A stretch of 64,000 bases of DNA from Apteryx mantelli (lineage: Eukaryota; Chordata; Aves; Apterygiformes; Apterygidae), in the NCBI RefSeq assembly GCF_036417845.1, contig NC_089981.1, positions 9,875,501-9,939,500 on the forward strand, read 5' to 3'. The position numbers and the translations under genes were made by a program. The notes below the pieces were generated by a model. It searched no databases and was not told where the DNA came from. It saw only the letters and a program-made list of their open reading frames with translations. Positions 11,801 through 24,992 of the stretch are shown here, piece by piece; position 1 is the stretch's first letter, and each line of letters starts with the position of its first letter.

Positions 11801-14800
11801 GATTTGTTTCCAAAAGTCCCTTCATTAATTTTAGCACAAGTATCATCGATTATTTTCATTTTTATTACTATTTCCTACTATTTACTACTATTGTGTAGCC
11901 TGGCATTATAATGTCCAGCTAGCTGTTTTCCTTCCACCAAGTTTCCAATACACCTTGCATAACAAGGCCATCATTTTAGGCCCAAAATTCAAGTTTGGGG
12001 AAACTTTATTTCTTAAGCCTCTTGTATTAGTCGGAACCTTCTTCAGTGCTTTCCATTCATTTTCCATCTTCTGACTTGGCCTTCACTTCATGATACAGAA
12101 GTTTCATATCTTCAGTCTTAGAAACATTACCCTGGAGCCATGCAACCTTCCATATTTGTTAGTTTTCCCCTTACTTTTAAAGCTCATTTCACACCTTTTG
12201 GATTTGCCAGCAGCTTGGTTTCCTACCAGTTCAGATGAAATCTACTCCTCTTGCACAGGATGCCTTTATTACAGAATTGTACCGAGTCCTTAAGGAAGCT
12301 AAAGCTTTCCTCACACAATAATCTTAGCTGCTCAAATAGATGTTTCTCCACTCTCTCCTTAATATGCCTTACAATGCTAAGAGCGCTTCAGAAAATGTAA
12401 CCAAAAATTTCCAGGTCTTCATCTGCCTTTCCATGAGCCTAAACTTTGCCTGCAGAACTTCACTCCTGCTTTCCTCTATATCATTAGTACTTCCATGTAT
12501 GATGACAGCATATTAATCCCGTGACCTTCACAATAGACTGTGTAGGTTCATTGTGTAATCTACGGACTTCGTGTTTAAGAGAAATACACTCTTTGTCCCT
12601 TTCTGCCATCTATGCTGATTAATTTTCCCCTCACAGAATCTATGAACCTATGTAACCATGGGAAACTTGATCTTTTCATCTCAAGTGTCAATAATTTTTC
12701 CTCCCTCCAAGTCTGAACAGCTTTAGCTGGGCAATTGTCCTATTATATTGAGTGATGCAGAAAAATGAAGCAACAGAACGGGCTGGGGACTTATTTCTCT
12801 TGGACTGAAGGTACGAAGATTATTTCTTGAGCACTGACTTATCTAGCCAGAGCGTTTGATTTGGTTACACGTAAACATATCCCTTGGTGAATAAGAAGAG
12901 ACCTTGGCAAATATGTTGTTGTTTTAACTGGAGCCTCTTAGAAGAACATTAGTTTGTGCCTTGAATTAATTTACTGCCCTATTTCACATGTTGGGGGTGC
13001 CAGTGTAGAGGTTAGAAGTGTAGAGAAAGTATTTGAAGGAGCAACTCCTATCTGTGCTTCTTATGTCTTTAGCATGTTTCAGAATGGGCTGAAGCACACG
13101 TCTGGTGTCAACACACAGCTTGAGAAAGGAGCTTCCCAGAATGCAAAACAAGGCCTAAATGTCACTCTTCTCCAGGGGTTTAATTCACCCCTGCATATCC
13201 TAGAGCCTCAGAAGACCAAGACAGGTCGATGTGGCTGAAATGACCGTTCTGCTTCAGAGCAGTCTGGGGAAAGGGCCTTCTCCTCTACTGAAGAGCAGCA
13301 TCTTTTCTCGTTCCCTGTGTTTCCCTCTCCAGTGTGGAAAACGATTTTTTTTTTTTTTTTGGTCCATGATGACCTAGGTTACTACATAGCAGAAGAAAAC
13401 AAGAAAAATAACACAGAGGACCACATGGGAAAAAAAAAGAAAAAGAAAAAATTTCTCTTTAAAAATGTGAGGAAGAAAGTCCATTTGTATAATTGCACAA
13501 GGAGAAAGGACAGGTTTTCTCCACAGGGAGCACAAAGGACATGTTAATTGTCCCGCTGTGCCTTGCCTTGTGTTCAGATGCTGTGCCCACCCAGGAATTC
13601 TACACCCAAATGGAGCATAAGTATATGAAAGTGCATGTTAATTGCTAAATTGCCTCCTTTCTGACAAGGAGCAGGAGACTTTCCCACAAGTAAGCTCTGT
13701 CCCTGGTTCAGCTAAAGATGCACTGTGTCTTCCCTTTTGGTTTTAGAGAACAGGAATTCCTTCTTATTTGGAGCCAATAGAGATTGTGCACCTTGCAGTG
13801 AAAGCTGCATTATTTTCTTCCTCTTTCTCTGCTTCTTTTACAGGAGAGTTTGTTGACAGTATAAGCAATACTAACACCTCCAGCATGCTAAGACGTGAGT
13901 GGTAAGGTAAGAATAGTGGGCTGCAAATACAAGTTCTATTGACAAGCCTGAATGCGGAAGATGAACTATTTCATACCTTTGCTTTATAGCATGAGGGAAG
14001 CGTGAATTCCCTTCTTGCCCCTCCTCCCCATCTATCAATACAGGTATTCTTGAGAATAACCTCTGATTTTTTTTCAGATTGTGAGAGCTGGCTTTAGGAG
14101 CTTTCAAAGCAGTAGCTTTCTCATTTCGCTGGGATTCCATGTGGCATGATTGCTATGAGAACAAACTCTTTGACTGAAGATAATAACTTACAAAATGAGC
14201 TAACACCTTACTGGACACAGTCTAGGAAAAGCTATATGCTAACAAAAGCATGAAAACTGTGTTAAAACCAGTGGTGGAAAAATGTCTAAAAAGTGAAAGG
14301 GGAAAAATTGTTTCTTGTGCCACAATGAGTGGGACAAAAGGGTTTTCAGTTAAATTGCAATGGGAAAATTTGGGTTAAAATTTAGGAGAGAACTTAATAA
14401 TCACTAACTTTTTAAGAAGAAACATAAATAGCTAGGGATTGTGTGAAAACTGTGCTACTAGAGAGTTTAAAGAAGAAATGAGGCAAAAGTTTCTGGGAAT
14501 CCCATTGGTGCAGTGCATTCTTCCTTGGAAAAAGAAAAGTGGACAAGATCAGTTATGCCAAGGTCTCTTCTAATTTTCTATTCCTGGGCACAGAAAGCTT
14601 ATTTCTAGACTTCTGAAACAGAACCTGCTTGAGAAGCCAGCTGATTATAATTTTCACGTTAGTTCCAGATTTACAGAGGCAACAGCAGACCATAAGCCCT
14701 GCTCTTTTTCAAGCTGAAATGCCATTCATGCTTCTAGGTCAGCTTTTCCAAGCCACCAGCTTTTGCCTGCTACTTACCATAGTTGCCCCAAAATATCATT

Positions 14801-15284
14801 CTGGCACAGGGGTAAGCTACAGACTTCTTTGGCTCCTTTTTTTGGGTTTGAGAGATTTTCCTAGTTTCACATGTGTTTATGTCTCAGCAATGTACAAAGT
14901 TAATTATCTAGACTGGGTCTATAACAACATGGGAAAAAAGCTTTTCTAGGGCATGTCATCTTTGAGTGAACATCTACTATAGGTGAGGTGCAACAAATAC
15001 TATGGAGCTGATGCCTGCAGTGCAGATGACTGCTGTAGAGGTTAAATCAAGCATTTGGGGAGGGAAAAGTAGTGAAGTTTGCAGGAACAGGTGTGACTTG
15101 TTAACCTGTGCTCCTTCAAAGTACACAGAAAGAATACATATTTTTGAAAGGCAGGAAATGTCTCTGAGATACTCTGAGTTCAAAACTTGAAAAACATGAA
15201 TAGGAAGATATAAGCAAAATTAAACCTTAATCCTCAGTCAACTTGACTAGAGCCGTGTTGGCATTCTGACAGTCACCTTGCATT
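8828..15284. other. Intergenic between the two intact olfactory receptors
   Basis: About 6.5 kb, AT-rich. The only long open frame is 162 codons on the minus strand (9619-10107), with no recognised motif. Short homopolymer runs occur at 10985-10997 (T), 13345-13360 (T) and about 13430-13450 (A-rich). There is no other recognisable gene or transposon. Confidence 0.4.
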
Positions 15285-15300
15285 TGTCTTGTTTTCTTCA
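15284..15300 (+). promoter_or_regulatory. Probable 3' splice site of the second OR coding exon
   Basis: A T-rich tract, CTTGTTTTCTTCAG, ending at 15300, 30 nt before the ATG at 15331. Its placement matches that of the first intact OR. Confidence 0.5.
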
Positions 15301-15330
15301 GTGTAACCCTGGCTTTCTCACCCATGATAG

Positions 15331-16314
15331 ATGGCAGAAGGGAATCACACTGTGGTGACGGAATTTATCTTGTTGGGCTTCACAGACAACCTGAGGTTGC
15401 AAGTCCTCCTCTTCATGGTGTTTCTACTGATCTATCTGTTCACCGTAGCGGGAAATCTAGGGATGATTGTGCTCATCCGAATCAACTCCAGGCTCCACAC
15501 CCCCATGTACTTCTTCATCAGCAGCCTTTCCTTCTTAGATGTCAGCTACTCCACCATCATTATACCCAGCACTCTGATGACCTTTGTGGCAGAGACAAAA
15601 ACCATATCGTACACAGCGTGTGCAGCTCAGCTCTACCTGTTCTGCATTGCAGTGACAGGAGAATGCTGCCTCCTGGCCGTGATGGCGTATGACCGGTTCA
15701 TAGCCATCTGCAACCCCTTGCTTTACCCTGTCATTATGTCCAGGAGGTTCTGCATATTCCTCGTGTGCGGCTCCTACTTCATGAGCTGTGTGAATGCAAC
15801 TGTTCAGACGACATTTATATTCCGCTTGTCCTTCTGCAATTCCAACATCATCAACCATTTCTTCTGTGATGTGCCCCCCATCCTCAAACTCTCCTGCTCT
15901 GACACTTACCTCACTCATCTTGTCCATTTCACCTGTTCTACTGTGCTTGTCACCTCCACTATCCTCCTCATTGTCATCTCCTACATATGCATCGGGGTCA
16001 CCATCCACAAGATTAAATCTGACAAAGGCAGACACAAAGCTTTCTCCACCTGTGCTTCCCATGTGACTGCTGTTACTGTGTTCTATGGGACAGGCTCCTT
16101 CATGTACTTAAGGCCCAGTTCAAAATACACTGTGGAGCATGACAAGATCATCTCTGTGTTTTATACCCTGGTAATTCCCATGCTGAACCCTATGATTTAC
16201 AGCCTGAGGAACAAGGAGGTCAAAGAAGCCCTTCGAAGGACAATAGCAAGGCTGTATTGCTCTCCAGGAAAGCAACAGAGATTCAGGACTCCAAGCAGAA
16301 CTGAGAGAAAATGA
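15331..16314 (+). CDS. Olfactory receptor, class II, intact, with extended C-tail
   Basis: A 327-residue odorant receptor. An N-glycosylation site (NHT) is at residue 5, GN at 41-42 (TM1), HTPMYFF at 56-62, [10 protein letters not shown] at 118-127 after TM3, [10 protein letters not shown] at 236-245 opening TM6 and [15 protein letters not shown] in TM7. Cys97 and Cys179 form the expected disulphide pair. After the usual KEALRRTIA end, the tail continues about 20 basic residues ([11 protein letters not shown] then RTPSRTERK), so the protein is longer than the roughly 310 typical of the family. The start is the first ATG after the splice acceptor and gives the canonical [13 protein letters not shown]-terminus. 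It appears to belong to the same broad OR5/OR8/OR9-like group as the gene at 7889 but is clearly divergent from it. No damage is seen. Confidence 0.95.
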   Translation: MAEGNHTVVTEFILLGFTDNLRLQVLLFMVFLLIYLFTVAGNLGMIVLIRINSRLHTPMYFFISSLSFLDVSYSTIIIPSTLMTFVAETKTISYTACAAQLYLFCIAVTGECCLLAVMAYDRFIAICNPLLYPVIMSRRFCIFLVCGSYFMSCVNATVQTTFIFRLSFCNSNIINHFFCDVPPILKLSCSDTYLTHLVHFTCSTVLVTSTILLIVISYICIGVTIHKIKSDKGRHKAFSTCASHVTAVTVFYGTGSFMYLRPSSKYTVEHDKIISVFYTLVIPMLNPMIYSLRNKEVKEALRRTIARLYCSPGKQQRFRTPSRTERK

Positions 16315-19300
16315 TGTGTGCTTATTGTTGAAACAGCTGAATTAAATATGCGGGTAGGTGGGTTCCCCCTGCCAAAGAGAAAGGAAAAGGGAGCAATATC
16401 CAAGACTGCCTGTTGCCACATCCTGCCTTTTGTGAAAGAGGCTAAGCAAACCCCCTTCCCATTGCAGGGCTCCCTCTTTTCTCTCACCCCTAAGAGAGGC
16501 ATGTGTCATCAGCAGTCCTTAGGACCTAACTTTTCAGATGTAATGTAGCATTACTCCGTAATGTAGCAGTGCCTCACACCTCACCTCGTGTTGTGACCTC
16601 TGCAACTGCACACATTGACAGACAAGTTCACTTGGAAATAATTATACGCGTTCTTGTTTGTTTATTTGGAAGCCAAAGATAGTAGGATGTATCTTAAATG
16701 TAAGATATTTGATGTATTAGAAGTCTAAAACTGAGTTAGGCTTTCTGGGTTCCTTTATGCCAGCTGAGTCTAAGTTTTCGCAGCAGCTCCACCAAGCTCA
16801 TATGTTAGATGATACCACACTGTCATGCAGGATGATAGTACGTGATGGTTATGTGCTGCCAATTTCTACATATGCTCCAGCAACTCCTCTGTTTCAGTTG
16901 CCCAGGTAATACCTGCAACGGTGAGTGAAGGAAGAGATCGGCTGGCAGGAAAGAGCAGGTCACCTCACATCCCTCCATCTCTCTTCCCATTAGGACTTCA
17001 TAAAGTGAAATCCTGATACCAAGTTTAATGCAAGAGACCAAGAGACCAACACATATGCTGTGCTCTGGGGTACTGGTCCTTCTCCAAAATAGGATGGGCA
17101 GGTCCTTGCTGGTAGTGGATAAAACTGGGCCAATTGATCTACACTGTGACTGATGGTCAGACCACTTGGTGAGCACTTCTCTCAAATAAAATCTTACCCA
17201 AAGAAATTGGCTGAATGCATAATTATGGTGGGGAAAGTCAGTCCTGCTCTATGGCAGAAGATGTGGCAAAGGAGGTGCTTGCTGTTCTCGTGGTGGGGAT
17301 CTGCCTCGTTAATGACGTGGCATAGGGAGTCCAGCAGGATGAACCTTAGGAAGAAGAAAACCACTACAAGGCATCAGGCCCAGCATATGGAACCAAAGAA
17401 GTCAAGAACAGGCCACAGTGAAAACAGAGATTGGTAGCTTGGTGGCATGGGGGAACCTTCAGGTTGGCTGGTGGGTGAGAATGAGCCTTTTTTCAGGCTT
17501 CATCCTTTACGTAAGAGGATGTGTACCTGGGGAGACAGGATCATTGCTCATTCCTGTGCTCAGGGCTCCCCAACAAGCCAACCAGGAATGGCAACTGGGC
17601 CCCACCCAGCCGCTACCAAGCTCCCCATGGATCCCATTAGGAAAGTCCAATTCTAAGAGGAGATTCCTACGCCATCCCCCAGGGCAACTGCAGGAGATAG
17701 TGTGGGAAACAGCAGATAATGAAATAGAGGTTTCAACAATAACATGGTTTAAAATAGAAGCCTTATAACAAAGTGGGGAAAGTTGCTAGCAGCAGGAGAC
17801 CAAAAGGACTGGGTTTGGTACATAAAAGATGATGGGCTTTTACTCAACATCAGTGCCATAGCAGAGTCTAGACTCTGCATAATTCCTAATGATACCATGA
17901 AGGGGTCCTACAAACCTGGGAGGTGCATAGTCTAGGGGCAGCCACTGGGACTACAAAGGGGTAGTTCAAGGTCAACTAATATTTGATTGTAATGGTGTGG
18001 GCATCACCAGGGGAAATCATTCATCTTCACCACAGATACCTTTGGAGAATTTATCATGCAGCAAACAGAAGAGAAATGGGAAAAAGCAAAATGGTGCTGG
18101 CAAACACACTCAGAGGCCCCAGTGGTACTGAATGCCACCTCAACAGATTTCAGAATCACGCTTGGATTCACCCAGGGCTTGTCCTGATCTGTTTACCCAA
18201 ACTGCATCCAGCCCATCTGGGTGAGCACAAGTGCATATCTGATCCCTGTCTCTGGTTTGGGACTAATCAAAGGAGGAAAAGAGGAGGGGAGGTTTAGGAA
18301 ACTTCTGGAGGCAAAGTGTATTCCTCACCTCAGCATACAACCTCCGAGCCAGGCGCAGACAATGATTTACTCTAAGTGGTTGAGTGTGCTGGGAAAGTAG
18401 CACAGGCATTGTCTGAAAAAATGGAACAGCAAAGGCCCAAGGACTTGCATGCAAATACTTAACACCAGCTGATGTGCAAACTGCATTGAACTGAAACTGA
18501 ATTTAATAATCAAGAAGTGGCCTTGCTCTGGCTTTCTACACTGCAGGGTCACTTGACAATCAACACAGACCTGCTCGCAGAAAGGACTACCAAAGAGGAC
18601 TGCCCAGGCCTGCAGGAGCCAGATCACATCTGCAATATCTCAGGGACCTGAGCCTACAGGCAAAATGAGGACTCACTCTAGCTGCATGATCCCATGAGAT
18701 AACAAAAGCATTGCACCCAGCTCTCAGTATCCCATGGCTCTGTGGCTGGGGAGATATGGAGTGCACATCAGAGCCAAAGAACCAGAACTTTCTGCATGGA
18801 CTATTACTCTTAAGGAAGTGTAATTGACAGTGCTTTAGCGCGTACATGCTGTACTGCCTCTAAAAGGTCATGGTGATGCCATCCATGTCAGGAGGTCAGA
18901 CTGCAGCTCCTTGCACACTCATGGTTAATGACCAGTAGAGTCAGTCTCCCACCCCAATGGGAGCAATTCATATAGGGAGGCACCACAGGAGACCCAGTTA
19001 GGCACTCGGAGAGAGAGGGAATGGGCAGTTCCTTTCGATATTACCTTTAAGTGGAGAAGTGTTAAGGTATGCAGGCAGGTGGCTATCCATGACCCAAGGT
19101 TACACTAATAGGATAAAAACACGAGAAACTGCTGGACATTACAGAGAGTGAAAGAGGCTTGTCAGGAACTCCCCATGGGTGAAGGATATTGAAAGACAGT
19201 GAAATAGGATTGCTGTCTTAGCAAAGTTGCTCAGGAAGGCTACACTTATCAACATATTCATATAAATAGCAAATACAGGTGTGAAACGAGCAAAACAGGA

Positions 19301-20820
19301 GTCAAAAGGGAAAGCAAAGTTGGGAGGGGAAGAGAGGAGAGAGAAATATAAGCTAATGACATTAGGGCTGCTTGTGGGTACCTGTTGATTAGTCCTGAAT
19401 CTGATCAACACAGCCTGGAACAGGACAATAAACTTGTATTTCTGACCATACCACAGGTGTCCAAGTTGCTTCTGCAGTCAAGGAAACCTGCACTGTTTCT
19501 CCTAACATCAATGAAGGGGTCACCCCGGAGGGCGCAGAGGATTTCTGCAACATCTCAGGGAATATACATCCAACGTAGAGGGAAAGGAGAGAGATTCCAT
19601 GACTAATCCCTAAAACCACAAATTAATATGCTTCATATTCATACTCACAGGGTGAGGTAGGAAAGGGCATGTGGGTGGCAATCACAGCTGTTGCTCCTAT
19701 ATAAATGCCATTGTTAGCCACATCTGTGTTTTTTTCTGTAAAGCAGAAGAGTGGGAATTGTTCTCGAGTTGCTGAAAGCAAAGGTCTGTGGCAGTTCACC
19801 TGGGACGTGTATTGCCTAACAAATTCTTTAGCTTGGAAGTTATCCTTGGCAAGGTAGTGTTGTGACCAAAAAGCTTAGATGCCCTGAATGCCTAACTCGT
19901 AGTGCTTCTAGCTTTTAAAATTTTATCAAGAGGTCTTGCTTGGTTAGACTTGTTCTTTTTCAGTCTGTCTAGGGGTGTCCTGCTCCTGTTGATTTCCTTC
20001 AACTGTAGCATGCTTTTTCTTTCTTGAAGCGGAGATCTACAGGGTTGTGAAATTGTGGACTAGTTTATGTTGGATGAGTTCTCTGTAGGTCTCCTAATTT
20101 AGTCTTTTGCTCAAAGTAGGCCTAATTAGATTAAGACATTAAGAGTCTTATCCAGCTGGTTTTTCCCTGTCTCCAAGTATGAAGATATCACAGTCTCTCT
20201 AGGCTTCTGTCCCAGCGTTTTGTCACCCTCTGGATGAAAAATGTTTTCCTTGTTAACAAACTTGTTAGCATTGGAATTTTTCATCTTGTAAGCACCATGT
20301 GTAAACAGTGAGAGGGGGAAGCTAGTCTATTTAGTCTATGCCATGAGGCCTGGGCTATCTTTTAATAAGTCCTCTTCCAGACTGCCTTCAGGGGGCTATG
20401 TATGAAAGTGGGACCTCTCATTTCTGTTTCTCTGTGTGGCTAATTACCATGTACTGAGTTCAAGGGAAAAAGTCTGTATGTAGGTGACAGAGCAGAAATA
20501 TTCAGTACTACTATGCTTGCTAACATGCGTGCTATTTCCAGCCTGCCTCAACCCCCCCCCATGTCTGATATGGGGAAAGAACTCCTTCTCCTGCAAGGTA
20601 CTGGGGAATTCAATAAATGCTTGTTACTTAAATTACTGCTTGCCTTGGTCAGTGAGGAACAGGACAGTGAAGCTGAACCAGGTGTCTGGGTTACATAGCC
20701 CATGTCTTTTCTCTAGTCTTCTCTCCTCACTCAAGCTAGGAGAGAATATCTATGAGGCCTGATTCTTAGGCTTCCTTGAGTCCACATGGTGAATAATGCA
20801 TGTATGTGATCTATTTGCTC
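16315..20820. other. Intergenic, no recognised gene
   Basis: No confident gene. Several open frames of 60-120 codons occur, for example 16823-17185 minus and 17983-18297 plus. The purine-rich character of 17200-19600 and an AATAAA at about 19425 are compatible with a decayed retroelement, but I could not identify gag, pol or env motifs. The second half is AT-rich and holds nothing recognisable. Confidence 0.35.
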
Positions 20821-20936
20821 TGTGGTGTGGTTTTCTTTTTTTTCTTTTTCTTTTTTTTTCTCCAGGTGACTATAACTATATCAGGATATAGGAACTGTCT
20901 CCCGAAGTCTGTGCCCATCTCATAGCACTACCACCA

Positions 20937-21350
20937 ATGGCTTGCCTCAGTCATTTGGAGGTCCTTAACATAGACACCACTTGCTCCATCTGTCTTGACT
21001 ACCTGCAGGACCCTGTCATGATTCCTGGTGGCCACAGCTTGTGTAGAGCCTGCATCACCCACTACTGGGAGCCAGTGGTCAAGGACTTCAGCTGCCCAAT
21101 ATGTCAGCATGTTTGTGCTCAGCAAGTCATGTACCCCAACCGGCAGCTGGCCAGCATAGTGGAGACAGCCCGGCAGTTGCCTTTTGTCAAGGAAAAGATG
21201 CAGAACGAGAAGCTCTGCTGCCGGCACCATGAGGTCATCAATCTCTTCTGCAAGGAGGACCAGGAAGCCATGTGTGTGGTGTGTGCAGTCTCCCACGGCC
21301 ATCTCACTCATACAGGAGGGCCCCTGGATGAAGCCCTCAAAAAACACAAG
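20937..21350 (+). CDS. TRIM exon 1: RING and B-box 2
   Basis: A 138-codon exon, preceded by a long pyrimidine tract and CAG (20865), with a strong start context CCACCAATGG. RING ligands visible are C16, C19, H33, C36, C39, C53 and C56. The position expected to be Cys before Gly-His is G31. The B-box 2 ligands C94, H97, C105, D108, C113, C116, H122 and H125 are all present. The exon ends in phase 0 at CACAAG followed by GTAAGC. The frame continues 32 codons into the intron to a stop at 21446, so an unspliced RING/B-box product is formally possible. Confidence 0.9.
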
Positions 21351-22960
21351 GTAAGCAAGTGGTATCTCCCGGAGGTACTGCTAGAAAGCATTTCCTTCAA
21401 AGGGTTTGAGATACCTGGCCTTCCACTCCAGTCTTTAAACTTCTAACCATTTCATCCTAAGTAAGGCAGTAGGGCAGTTCAGACCCACCAATACTTGTTA
21501 AGTCACAGGAATGCAGCAGAACAGTCTGGGAACAAGTGTTGCATCTCTAGTTTGACTTTGACGCTAAATATTTCAAAAGGGTGCTAGTGACCAGAGAAGC
21601 TCTAGAGAAATTTGTATTCAAGCACCACAGTTTGGAAGTGGAGTCTAGGGATCAGAACATGAGTAGATTATGAAAGAGGATGTAGGACCTCCCCAGTTCT
21701 GGGAAGGAGTTTAATCTAGGCATAAGAGCTGAGTGTAGGCCCAATGACTACTGGCTCCTACCCGCTCTAAGCAGCGAAGCAGAACTTATTAGTAGATTCC
21801 GCTCTTCTCTGCAAACAGGGAGGAGAAAGACAGTCCCTGCTACAGAAGGAGGAGGGTACGTGCTGGGGGCTCAGGGTTTCGTTTCTATGATCCAGTAAAG
21901 AAACTGGAGTCTAATGGATAGAGCAAGGAGGAACGGGAACTAAGGCAGCTGTATGTAGAAATGTGCCTATACCTCATGGCCAGCTTGAGGTGAGACCACC
22001 CAAAACTACAGTAATGATTCCGACATCAGAAACTGATGTTACTGCTCACGGGCTCTCCATCTTGAAGCTGAAGAAACATTCCAGCAGCTGAGTGGGATGT
22101 GTGCTTCACCCTCTGAGGCAACCTCAACCAATTGAGCTAGCTGTGTTTGTGGCTAGAACCAGCAGTCTGACAAGTGTACTTATTCACTTCACCCGACAGT
22201 AGATGCATGGTCAGCTAATTAGCTTTCTAGAATACTCCTGTGACTATACTGACATCTAGTGAAATTTAGGCATCTAATTCATCTAAGTGTAGATGTCTTA
22301 ACCTTGGACAGAATCCCAGCCAAGGTGTCTGCACAAGTTGCATCTAAAATGTTGGAGGCATTTTTCAGGACCCCCCCCCCATTCTTTTTTTTTTTTTTTC
22401 TCGGAATCACACCTTAGGATTTGATTAGTCATTTTCAGAGGCAGGAGGGAGTGTTAGAGCAAAATTTGTGATGTTCCACTGAGTAATTCCTGCTGTCCCA
22501 TGTCTGAGGGTGGAGTCAGAAGTTCCATTTTGATTCAGAGATACAGTAGGTTTCCTGGAAAGTTGCTCTGGTGATTGACTCCCTAGAAAAAATTAATCTA
22601 TACAGTGTAGAACTATCTTGCTTTGACTCCTTGTCTGCACTTCTAGCTGCTGTTCAGAAGCTAAATTTGGAAGGCAGAGGAATATTGTAACCTGTATTGC
22701 TGCTGCACACACAGGTGTTCAGAACTTTAACCCAGAAACACTCAGTGTAGTACCTGATGCAGATGTTCAGTGTGAATAGCCAGAGGATTGCTGGAATTTA
22801 TAATTGACACCCCATGAAAGCAAAGTGCGTGAAGTGACATGTCAGATCAATTGGTATATGATTCTCAACTGGTATGATCCAAGCCTTCTCAGTGCTGCTT
22901 CAGCATCTGATGCCTTGGTCCATTTTGCCTGAGCAGAATCTCTTGCCCTTCCCTCTCCAG
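21351..22960. other. TRIM intron 1
   Basis: A 1.6-kb intron with no recognisable gene. A C-run (22371-22380) followed by a T-run (22384-22399) is the only simple repeat of note. Confidence 0.6.
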
Positions 22961-23056
22961 GATAAGCTACAAGTTTGCGTGGAGCATCTGGGCAGAAAAG
23001 CAAAGGATTTGAAGGAACATTTATCCATGGAGGAGAAAAAGCCCAAGGAGCTGAGA
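22961..23056 (+). CDS. TRIM exon 2 (96 nt)
   Basis: Bounded by CCCTCTCCAG and GTAAGTGG. It is exactly 96 nt, encoding 32 residues from DKLQVCVEHLGRKAKDLK to KPKELR, the characteristic 96-nt exon between the B-box and the coiled coil in TRIM genes. Both boundaries are phase 0. Confidence 0.88.
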
Positions 23057-23744
23057 GTAAGTGGAAGAAGGGGCAGAGCTGGGAGGAGTGGGGTAGGGGC
23101 CTTCTCTTTAGGCCCATCCAGCTGGAGTGAACTGGAGTGGTGTGGTGAGCTCAGAAGAGTTGACAAGAGGGGCTCTTTCTTCCCTGGGGGTGTTGCCTCA
23201 GGTCAGTCCCCAGCTGGGAGATGCTCTCTAATTTCCTGGTGACTTCTCTGTCACAGCCTTTCAAAGAAGCTCTTGTGGCAGTCCCTTTCTCTGGGGCAGG
23301 GCTGAAGCTCTGCCTTGCATTTTGAGAGGTCACTATTAATCTGTATGGCCCTCTGCAACCAGGAGCCCTGGATCTCCCTGTTTAATCTCTTCCATGTGGT
23401 CTAGCTGAGAGCAACATGACTTTCATCTTTCTTGGTGAGGTGAGGAAAAGGCTGAGCTTTAAACTTAGGCATGGTAGGTCTGCACCTTGGAAAGCAAGAC
23501 TTTATACTCAAAGGGTAAAAATGGGGTGTGACTCATCCAGATGTCATGAGCCAGACCTTACAAGTGCTGCCTTTCTTTCCATTTCCCCCAAATAATTAGC
23601 AGAATTAATGACACCTGGGTTAGATAAAGCCCAGCACTAACAGGCAAAAGGATTGCTGGGCATGCAGACACACCCTACAATATTTATGCTGATGGTTTTT
23701 TTTTTGGTGGGATCTGACTTGCTGTCTTCCCTCTCCTTTTCTAG
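23057..23744. other. TRIM intron where the coiled-coil exon would be expected
   Basis: 688 nt that should hold the canonical 231-nt coiled-coil exon. All frames are broken by stops, and I see no heptad-like Leu/Glu-rich segment bounded by splice sites. Confidence 0.6.
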
Positions 23745-23767
23745 GACATGCAGAGTGTTCTGCAGAG
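23745..23767 (+). CDS. TRIM micro-exon (23 nt)
   Basis: Bounded by TTTTCTAG and a weak GTGATG donor. It encodes DMQSVLQ plus two bases of the next codon. The length of 23 nt and the sequence match the micro-exon found before the linker exon in many TRIM genes. Confidence 0.8.
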
Positions 23768-24234
23768 GTGATGTACCCTATTCCTCTTCCTGTTTGGGGG
23801 GAGGGGAGGGGATAGGGAAGAAACCGTTAGTAGTTGAAGATGCAATTGCTTGGTAGGAGTGCTCCTTTCCTCTGGGATTAATGCCATGCCAGTGCTTCAG
23901 TGCAGTGCTAGGAGACTGGCGGCATTGCACTGTAATAGAATGATCCCCCTGGAAGATAAAACCTGATATATTGGTGGGCAGTTCCATCCTTTGCCTTTTC
24001 TCAGACCAGGATAGTCATACTGACTCTGGGCCAAATCCCAATATATATCAACTGTCAGCTTCTTCCCCTTAATTTTTTCCTGTCATGGTTTCTCAGTGGG
24101 AATATAGACTTTTGGTAAGCTTCCAGCATTTCAACCTTAGCATAGCAATAATTCCTACAAACAGCTGCTGTGATTGGCATCTTCTAGACACTGTGATTGA
24201 TTTAATTACTAGATGAGGTCACTTCTTTCCTTAG

Positions 24235-24350
24235 GTATGAAACACTTAAGAACCTGGAGCTACCTTCTGTCCCTCTTGAGCTGAAGAGGGCAACGGCCTG
24301 TTTCCCTAGGCCATTATTTCAGCTTACGAAGATGCTGAAGAAGTACCCTG
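24235..24350 (+). CDS. TRIM linker exon (116 nt)
   Basis: An acceptor TTTCCTTAG and a GTAGTC donor bound 116 nt. Joined to the micro-exon it reads RYETLKNLELPSVPLELKR, then ATACFPRPLFQLTKMLKKYP, the usual linker before the PRY domain. One base remains at the 3' end, which fits the following exon. Confidence 0.82.
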
Positions 24351-24992
24351 GTAGTCAAGCTATATAGAGACCTAGGTCTGGGACTTGAGTCCAGTCCTTG
24401 GCTCTGAAAAGTGTCTTCTGTTTGGCATTCTGAATTCACCTGTATGTCTAGGCCTGGTTTAAAATGTTGAAGTGACTAGACTTGACTCTTCTCATTTAAA
24501 TGTTTATCTTGTTGGTGAACCCAATGAATGGACCTGAGAGCTCATTTGTGGGCCCCTTTGTGGAGAAAGCCCATTATATCAGTGCATGTGCTCAACAGCA
24601 CCCCTGTCACTCTGCCAAAGTGCAGAAGTGCCCCCTGGTGCCAGTATTGTTGGTGCCTGCCTGAATAAGGGGTCAGGAGTGGGGCGCTTGAGAGATGAAA
24701 CAGATGACAGTGCAGACTATCAGAGGAAGGTAAGCAACTTCAGGAGAAAGGTGGCATAGCATAGAGCTAAGACAATTTGGGGTAGGGACTCAGAGAAGGC
24801 AATTCAAGTGTGTGGTATGGTGAGGAGATAGGGCAGGGAGGGTTGACAGATGCCCAGCTGCCTTGTGGTCAATGGGCAAATAGCTGTGTAATTGCTCTTC
24901 TCTAGCTGATTCTTCTGGGGTGAGGTGTGTGAATCCATTGCTCCCTCCCCCTTGGTTTTCCCTGCTTTCTTGTAGTCTCTGCTCTGCCAAAG
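24351..24992. other. Last TRIM intron
   Basis: 642 nt with no recognised feature apart from the competing acceptors at 24975 and 24992. Confidence 0.55.

Noticed and set aside
15535-16062. 175-codon minus-strand frame antisense to the second OR
   Set aside because: A shadow of the intact OR frame.
17200-19600. Possible decayed endogenous retrovirus internal region
   Set aside because: The purine-rich character and an AATAAA near 19425 were suggestive, but I found no protease, RT or zinc-knuckle motif and no paired LTRs.
24976-24992. Acceptor TTGTAG (24975) as the start of the SPRY exon
   Set aside because: It would put the exon one base out of frame. The AG at 24992 gives the expected PG-DVSLDP junction.
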